64,000 nt of DNA from Sulfitobacter albidus. Lineage in GTDB: Bacteria; Pseudomonadota; Alphaproteobacteria; Rhodobacterales; Rhodobacteraceae. The translations under genes were made by a program, and so were the position numbers. The DNA lies in NCBI RefSeq assembly GCF_018200035.1, contig NZ_CP073581.1, forward strand, positions 926,501-990,500, written 5' to 3'. Shown here piece by piece: positions 56,115-64,000 of the stretch. The notes below the pieces were generated by a model that saw nothing but the letters and a program-made list of their open reading frames with translations, ran no database searches and was not told the origin of the DNA. The first letter of the stretch is position 1; each line of letters opens with the position of its first letter.

Positions 56115-56153
56115 ATAAAAAAGCCCGCGCCACAATCGGCGGCGCGGGCTTTT
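56115..56153 (-). terminator. Rho-independent terminator of acnA
   Basis: On the minus strand, AAAGCCCGCGCC and GGCGCGGGCTTT form a 12-base stem followed by a T run (TTTTTTAT). It lies 18 bases after the acnA stop. This is the clearest intrinsic terminator in the window. Confidence 0.88.
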
Positions 56154-56170
56154 GTCTTGTTTGGGCGGGC

Positions 56171-58956
<2,786 letters not shown>

Positions 58957-59154
58957 ATGTGGCTCCTTTGGCATGGTGGCTACGAGGGCGAAACTCTGCT
59001 TTAGATGGCGGATCGCAGGGCGAAATTCAACCTGAAACAGACCCTTTGGCTCCTTGCCCGGCGGGGCGGGGCACACGCGGCTCTCGCGAAACCTTGATTG
59101 GTTTTTCGTGCCGATGCGCTCTAGGTAAGAGGTGCCAACGGAATTAGGAATCAC

Positions 59155-59850
59155 ATGCGCAGTCTGTTCACCACGCTTTTCGGCACCGCCCTCGCAGTCG
59201 CCCTATCGATGCCCGCATCTGCGCAGCAGCGCCCTGTGGTGGTCGAGCTTTTCACGTCGCAGGGCTGCTCCAGTTGCCCGCCTGCCGACGAGTTGCTTCA
59301 CGCGCTGTCCGAGCGCGACGATGTGATCGCCATCGCGCTGCACGTGGATTACTGGGACTACATCGGCTGGAAGGATGAATTCGGCGATCCCGCCCACGCC
59401 GAGCGGCAGCGCAGCTATGCCAACTTTGCCAATCGCCGCGCGATTTACACGCCCGAGATTCTCGTCAATGGTCAGACGGATATCGTGGGCGCGAAGCCGA
59501 TGAAGCTGTCAAAGGCGATTGCGGAGCACAAGGAGATGGGCCCCGAGATCACGCTTGATATCCGCCGCGACGGCACCACGCTGGATCTGCGGGCCGAAGG
59601 CGCGTCCGGGCCGGTCGAGGTGCATGTCCTGCGCATCCTGCCCACCCATACCACCAAGATTACGCGCGGTGAGAACCGTGGGAAAACAATTACCTACAGC
59701 AATATCGCACAGGATCTGCGCACCGTCGATCAATGGGATGGCACGGGCAGCTACACGCACAGCCTCACGGTCGATGGGGATGCGCCGATTGTGGTGCTGA
59801 TGCAGACCCCCGACGGCGGGCCGATCCTTGCCGGTGCGCGCATCGACTAG
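59155..59850 (+). CDS. DUF1223 thioredoxin-like exported protein
   Basis: 231 residues. A signal peptide (FTTLFGTALAVALSMPASA) precedes VVVELFTSQGCSSCPPADELL with a CxxC motif, then HVDYWDYIGWKDEFG and RAIYTPEILVNG, all DUF1223 hallmarks. A periplasmic redox role is inferred. Divergent from acnA. Its 3' end overlaps the acyltransferase stop on the other strand. Confidence 0.88.
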   Translation: MRSLFTTLFGTALAVALSMPASAQQRPVVVELFTSQGCSSCPPADELLHALSERDDVIAIALHVDYWDYIGWKDEFGDPAHAERQRSYANFANRRAIYTPEILVNGQTDIVGAKPMKLSKAIAEHKEMGPEITLDIRRDGTTLDLRAEGASGPVEVHVLRILPTHTTKITRGENRGKTITYSNIAQDLRTVDQWDGTGSYTHSLTVDGDAPIVVLMQTPDGGPILAGARID

Positions 59851-60737
59851 TCGCTGTCGGGTCGCCAGCGTCGGTGCACCCAGAACCATTGTTCCGGTCG
59901 GGCCCGCACCCGCGCGGCAAGGCTGTCGGTGATGGCTTGCGTCATGGTGTGGGCGTCGCTGTGCGGGATCGGCGCCTCCAGCACGGTCTCGAAACTGAGC
60001 CCGTCGTCCTGTCGTATTCCGTAGAATGGGATCAACTCCGCGTTATAGCGCAGCGCAAGCTCCGCCGCCGACAGCGCCGTGTGGGCGGGATGGCCCAGAA
60101 AATCGAAGGTTGGCGCGCCAAAGACATGCTGATCGAACAGCAGCACCAGCTGACCGCCATCCTTGAGATGACGCACAAAACCGGCGGTGCCACGGCGTCC
60201 CTGGGGGAAAACCGGGCCGCCGAAGGCTTCCATCGTCTTGACGTAATGGGCGTTGAAATAGGGGTTTTTCATATCGCGGTAGAGCCCGCCGATGTGATAT
60301 CCGCGCGCCACCAGTGCGGCGCGCGTGGCCTCGTAATTCCCGTAGTGCCCCGTGACCAGCACCACCGGTCGGCCCTCAGCCGCCGCCGCCTGCAAGTCGT
60401 CGACCCCCGCGCCGGTGAGTGGGTTGTCGGCCAGCCGTTCGGGGAAATCACGGGTTGAATAATTCTCGATAAATGTGCGGCCCACGTTGTTGAGGCAGGC
60501 CCGCGCGATGCGCTGCCGCTCGGCCAGCGGTTTGTCGGCCCAGACCATCGCAAGGTTGCGCAGCGCGCGGCGCCGGTAGCCCGCGACGGGGCCGATCACA
60601 TGCTGCACGATCCGTCCCATCGCGCGCACCCGCAGTCCGTAGGGCAGGGCGCGCATCGCGCCGATCAGACCGACGATGACCGCATTGCTGATGTAGTGCC
60701 CGGTGCGGCGACGCAGGGTATCGGGTTTGGGGGGCAT
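59847..60737 (-). CDS. LpxL/HtrB-like lysophospholipid or lipid A acyltransferase
   Basis: 296 residues. One N-terminal helical segment, then the catalytic HX4E in TGHYGNYEATRA and GGLYRDMKNPYFNAHYVKTM with PQGRRGT-type motifs, and VLLFDQHVFGAPTFDFLGHP. The family adds the secondary acyl chains to lipid A or acylates lysolipids. Which one it does here cannot be read. No neighbouring lipid A gene. Confidence 0.83.
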   Translation of the reverse strand: MPPKPDTLRRRTGHYISNAVIVGLIGAMRALPYGLRVRAMGRIVQHVIGPVAGYRRRALRNLAMVWADKPLAERQRIARACLNNVGRTFIENYSTRDFPERLADNPLTGAGVDDLQAAAAEGRPVVLVTGHYGNYEATRAALVARGYHIGGLYRDMKNPYFNAHYVKTMEAFGGPVFPQGRRGTAGFVRHLKDGGQLVLLFDQHVFGAPTFDFLGHPAHTALSAAELALRYNAELIPFYGIRQDDGLSFETVLEAPIPHSDAHTMTQAITDSLAARVRARPEQWFWVHRRWRPDSD

Positions 60738-60808
60738 GCAGGCGCGCTCCGCTCTGGGTTCGCCCCCGTGATAAACCGCGGGCGGGCGCGCAACAAGGGA
60801 GCGGCGTG

Positions 60809-61885
60809 TCAGGCCGCGTCGCTGTCGTCCTCCTCGGGCTCGTTCAGGACCAATTCCCCGCGTTCTTCCATCGCGCGGATGGCGGCGACGACGGTGGACA
60901 TGGCGGCATCGGCTTCGGCGGCTTTGACTTTGCCGCTTTCCTCGATCTCTTCGCGCAATTGGTCGGCCATGCGGCTCGACATATTCTCGAGGATGTAGTC
61001 GCGCGCGGTGGCAAATCCCATCTCCTCGGCCCCGGCCATGGCGATGCGCAGGCTGTCGGGATCGACCTCGCGCAGAATGCGGGGGATGTCGCGCGGGCTC
61101 ACACGCTCTTCGATGTTGCCGAAGGTGAAAATCGCGCGGCGCACCGCGTCGGCCAGCACCTCATCGGTTTGCTGCAACCCGTCGAGCATGTCGTCGCGCG
61201 TCGGCGTGGAGGAGGAGTTGAGGATCGCGCCCAATCGCTCGGCCGCGCCGGTGTCAAAGGCGGGCGTGCGCCGTTCGTCCAGCTGTGTGGCCAGCGACAG
61301 GCCGATGCAGTCGACGGCGTCTGGCGTGATATCGGCGGTCAGCGAGACCGCATAGGTGATCTGGCGCGCTACAGGGCCGGGCAATTGCCCCAAAAGCGCT
61401 GCCGCCTTGGGCACGTCAAGCTTTGACAGCAGGACGGCGGCGACTTCAGTGCTTTCCGCGGTGATGATGGCGCTCAGTGCATCCGCATCCAGCGCGCGCA
61501 GCCGCTTCCACGGATCGCCCGCCGCGCGCACGCCAGCCTCTTTGCGCAGGCGTTTGGCGGTCTCCCGGCTGATCCGCCCCTCCAGCGCGTCCAGCGCGCC
61601 CGCGATGCCACCGGGGAACGACAGGCCAATCGCGTCAAGCGCATCGGCGAATTCCTCGACCACATGGGCGAGGGTCGCACGGTCGATGACCCGCATCGCG
61701 CCCATCTGTCGCGTCAACTCTGCCTGCAAGCTTTCGGGCAGCTCTTCGAGCGGAATGTCAGCGCCCTCGTTGATGAGCAGGCGCACGACGATTGCCGCCT
61801 TTGCGCGCTGACTGATCGTGGTGTCGGGCACCAGATGTGCCAGCGGGGCGTCGGGGGAGAGGGGCATGGGGGAAAGGGCGTTCAT
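60809..61885 (-). CDS. fliG: Flagellar motor switch protein FliG
   Basis: 358 residues, soluble and helical. The middle domain shows TEVAAVLLSKLDVPKAAALL and LPGPVARQITYAVS (ARM-like). The C-terminal domain, FGNIEERVSPRDIPRILREV, then LRIAMAGAEEMGFATARDYI and NMSSRMADQLREEIEE, matches the FliG torque-generating domain. It stands alone: no other flagellar gene is in the window. The ATG follows AGGATT. Confidence in the fold is good; a motor role depends on the rest of the flagellar genes. Confidence 0.82.
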   Translation of the reverse strand: MNALSPMPLSPDAPLAHLVPDTTISQRAKAAIVVRLLINEGADIPLEELPESLQAELTRQMGAMRVIDRATLAHVVEEFADALDAIGLSFPGGIAGALDALEGRISRETAKRLRKEAGVRAAGDPWKRLRALDADALSAIITAESTEVAAVLLSKLDVPKAAALLGQLPGPVARQITYAVSLTADITPDAVDCIGLSLATQLDERRTPAFDTGAAERLGAILNSSSTPTRDDMLDGLQQTDEVLADAVRRAIFTFGNIEERVSPRDIPRILREVDPDSLRIAMAGAEEMGFATARDYILENMSSRMADQLREEIEESGKVKAAEADAAMSTVVAAIRAMEERGELVLNEPEEDDSDAA

Positions 61886-61969
61886 CGGAATCCTGCCAGT
61901 TGCGCACGGTTGACGCAGATGTGGCGCAATTTCGTGAACAAGCGGCTAAGACCGCGCAATCAAAACGCA

Positions 61970-61997
61970 AAACGGCGCCCGCATCGGGGCGCCGTTT
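61970..61997 (-). terminator. Hairpin terminator after the TPR gene
   Basis: AAACGGCGCC and GGCGCCGTTT form a perfect 10-base stem with an eight-base loop, 21 bases after the stop at 62018. The T run on the minus strand is short and interrupted (TTTTGCGTTTTG). Confidence 0.75.
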
Positions 61998-62017
61998 CAG
62001 TCAATTCGGGGCGGGGT

Positions 62018-62539
62018 TTACCAGCTGAAGGTCTTGCCCGTGGCAATCGCCGTGCGCAGCGACGCTTCGGCCCAGGTCCCGGTGCCGCCGTGGGCGCGGA
62101 TCGCGCGCAGCTGGGCCAGTGCGCCCTTCATGTCGCCTGCGTCGACCATGCCCTGACCCATGTAGGACCGGGCCAACACGTTGCCGGGGTTCCGGGCAAG
62201 CGCGCGGCTATAGTAGGTCATCGCCGCCTCTGTCTGGCCCATCTTGCGGGCGGTAAAGCCCATGTAGGTCAGCGTGCGGTCATCGTCCTGCGGCATGGCC
62301 GCCAGCACGACCTGTGCGGCGTCGTACTGCCCGTCGTGGGCCAGCGAGCGCACGGTCTGGTACAGCGTGTCGACGTCGAGCGTGTTGTTGTTGGCGTTTA
62401 CGCAGGTCTTGGTCGATTTGTCATAGACCAGACCGTCGGCGCACTTGGGCTTTGACGGGGCTTTTTCTTCGCCGCCGCCGGCGGCGAGGGCGGCCATGGG
62501 GAGTGAAAGGGCCAGGGTAGTCGCGAGAAGAAGACGCAT
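62018..62539 (-). CDS. Exported TPR protein
   Basis: 173 residues. A signal peptide (RLLLATTLALSLPMAALAA) precedes a short linker with CADGLVYDKSTKTCV, then helical TPR repeats (about 60-160) including AAMTYYSRALARNPGNVLAR. A periplasmic scaffold is likely. The cysteine motif recurs in the next small gene. Confidence 0.8.
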   Translation of the reverse strand: MRLLLATTLALSLPMAALAAGGGEEKAPSKPKCADGLVYDKSTKTCVNANNNTLDVDTLYQTVRSLAHDGQYDAAQVVLAAMPQDDDRTLTYMGFTARKMGQTEAAMTYYSRALARNPGNVLARSYMGQGMVDAGDMKGALAQLRAIRAHGGTGTWAEASLRTAIATGKTFSW

Positions 62540-62678
62540 GGGAAAATTCCTGTAATTGATACGAGTGACGCGGGGTGCGTGCCCTGAGACTTACGTCAAA
62601 ATCGTCCGCGGTAAAGGGCCGGAGCCGCCGCGAACGATCACTTTAAATTTGCCGGAATGGATCGAATAAATCCGCCCG

Positions 62679-62840
62679 TCAGGTTGTTGTGGCCACGCAG
62701 CTGTTGCTGTCGGCGTCATAAACGGTGCCCGCCGCGCAGGACATCGCTTGCGTCGAATGGCTGCCGGAGCAGCCCATGGCAAGTGCCAGCGAGGGGGCCA
62801 GCATGAGGGCGGTGGTGGCGAGTGCGATCTTCAGTTTCAT
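62679..62840 (-). CDS. Small exported protein with the CxxGxVYD...CV motif
   Basis: 53 residues. A signal peptide (MKLKIALATTALMLAPSLAL, cleavage after ALA) leaves about 30 mature residues including CAAGTVYDADSNSCV. The ATG at 62840 has AAAGGAG upstream; longer frames are less likely. It shares its motif with the TPR protein just downstream on the same strand. Function unknown. Confidence 0.65.
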   Translation of the reverse strand: MKLKIALATTALMLAPSLALAMGCSGSHSTQAMSCAAGTVYDADSNSCVATTT

Positions 62841-62954
62841 TTGACTTACTCCTTTTGAACGTGACGTAAGGGTAGCGTCCCGCGCGGGGCTTGCAAAAGA
62901 AAATTGCGCGCCCGCGCGGTTTGTCGCAGTCAAATTGCCAAAAATGCCGCCGGT

Positions 62955-64000
<1,046 letters not shown>

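Overview
The window is a GC-rich (roughly 60-65% by eye) alphaproteobacterial chromosome segment. Gene content and order point to the Roseobacter group of the Rhodobacteraceae: serS-yajC-secD-secF-tauE-Mth938-ccmABCDG, a YfgM/bamB/der set, a sarcosine oxidase soxBDAG operon and a heme-dependent cytochrome c maturation set. The genus cannot be fixed from sequence alone. I saw no rRNA, tRNA, CRISPR array, insertion sequence, integrase or plasmid/phage genes.

Layout. 0.1-2.4 kb: gap-arsJ, a two-gene arsenate detoxification unit. 2.4-17.2 kb: a divergent catabolic island, the most interesting part. The left arm (minus strand) runs regulator, SDR, M24 hydrolase-like protein, KduD-like SDR, 2-keto-3-deoxy-sugar-acid dehydrogenase, FMN-dependent 2-hydroxyacid dehydrogenase. 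The right arm (plus strand) runs sugar-binding protein, SDR, two permeases, ATPase, 3-hydroxyisobutyrate-dehydrogenase-like reductase, ThuA-like protein, 2,4-diketo-3-deoxy-acid hydrolase. The regulator is a winged helix fused to a cytoplasmic family-1 solute-binding-protein fold. Twin 15-bp palindromes lie between the arms. 17.6-22.5 kb: dusA, a TauE/SafE permease, a conserved unknown, DUF1289, ruvX, ccmI. 22.7-29.6 kb: sarcosine oxidase operon, a secreted unknown, sodB. 29.8-34.6 kb: LOG-like protein, LysM protein, ATM1-type ABC exporter, DUF302. 34.7-39.8 kb: RND pump and adaptor. 40.0-45.7 kb: YfgM-like, bamB, der, a TspO-like membrane protein, DUF2235. 45.7-54.0 kb: serS, the Sec accessory genes and the ccm operon. 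54.0-64.0 kb: atoE, an SDR, acnA, DUF1223, an acyltransferase, a lone fliG, two small secreted proteins and the 3' part of purB, which runs off the right edge.

How the island may work: a 2-keto-3-deoxy-6-deoxy-sugar acid is oxidised by the DHRS6-like SDR. The diketo product is cleaved by the FAH-family hydrolase to pyruvate plus a 2-hydroxyacid such as L-lactate, and the FMN enzyme oxidises that acid. The transporter feeds in the sugar. No acid dehydratase or lactonase is visible here.

Sequence quality: seven otherwise intact genes (ABC permease, soxD, LOG-like, bamB, serS, atoE, acnA) are each broken by one missing base inside a run of five or more G or C. Because serS and acnA are among them, this looks like a systematic homopolymer under-call and not gene decay. 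Affected genes are reported at full restored extent.
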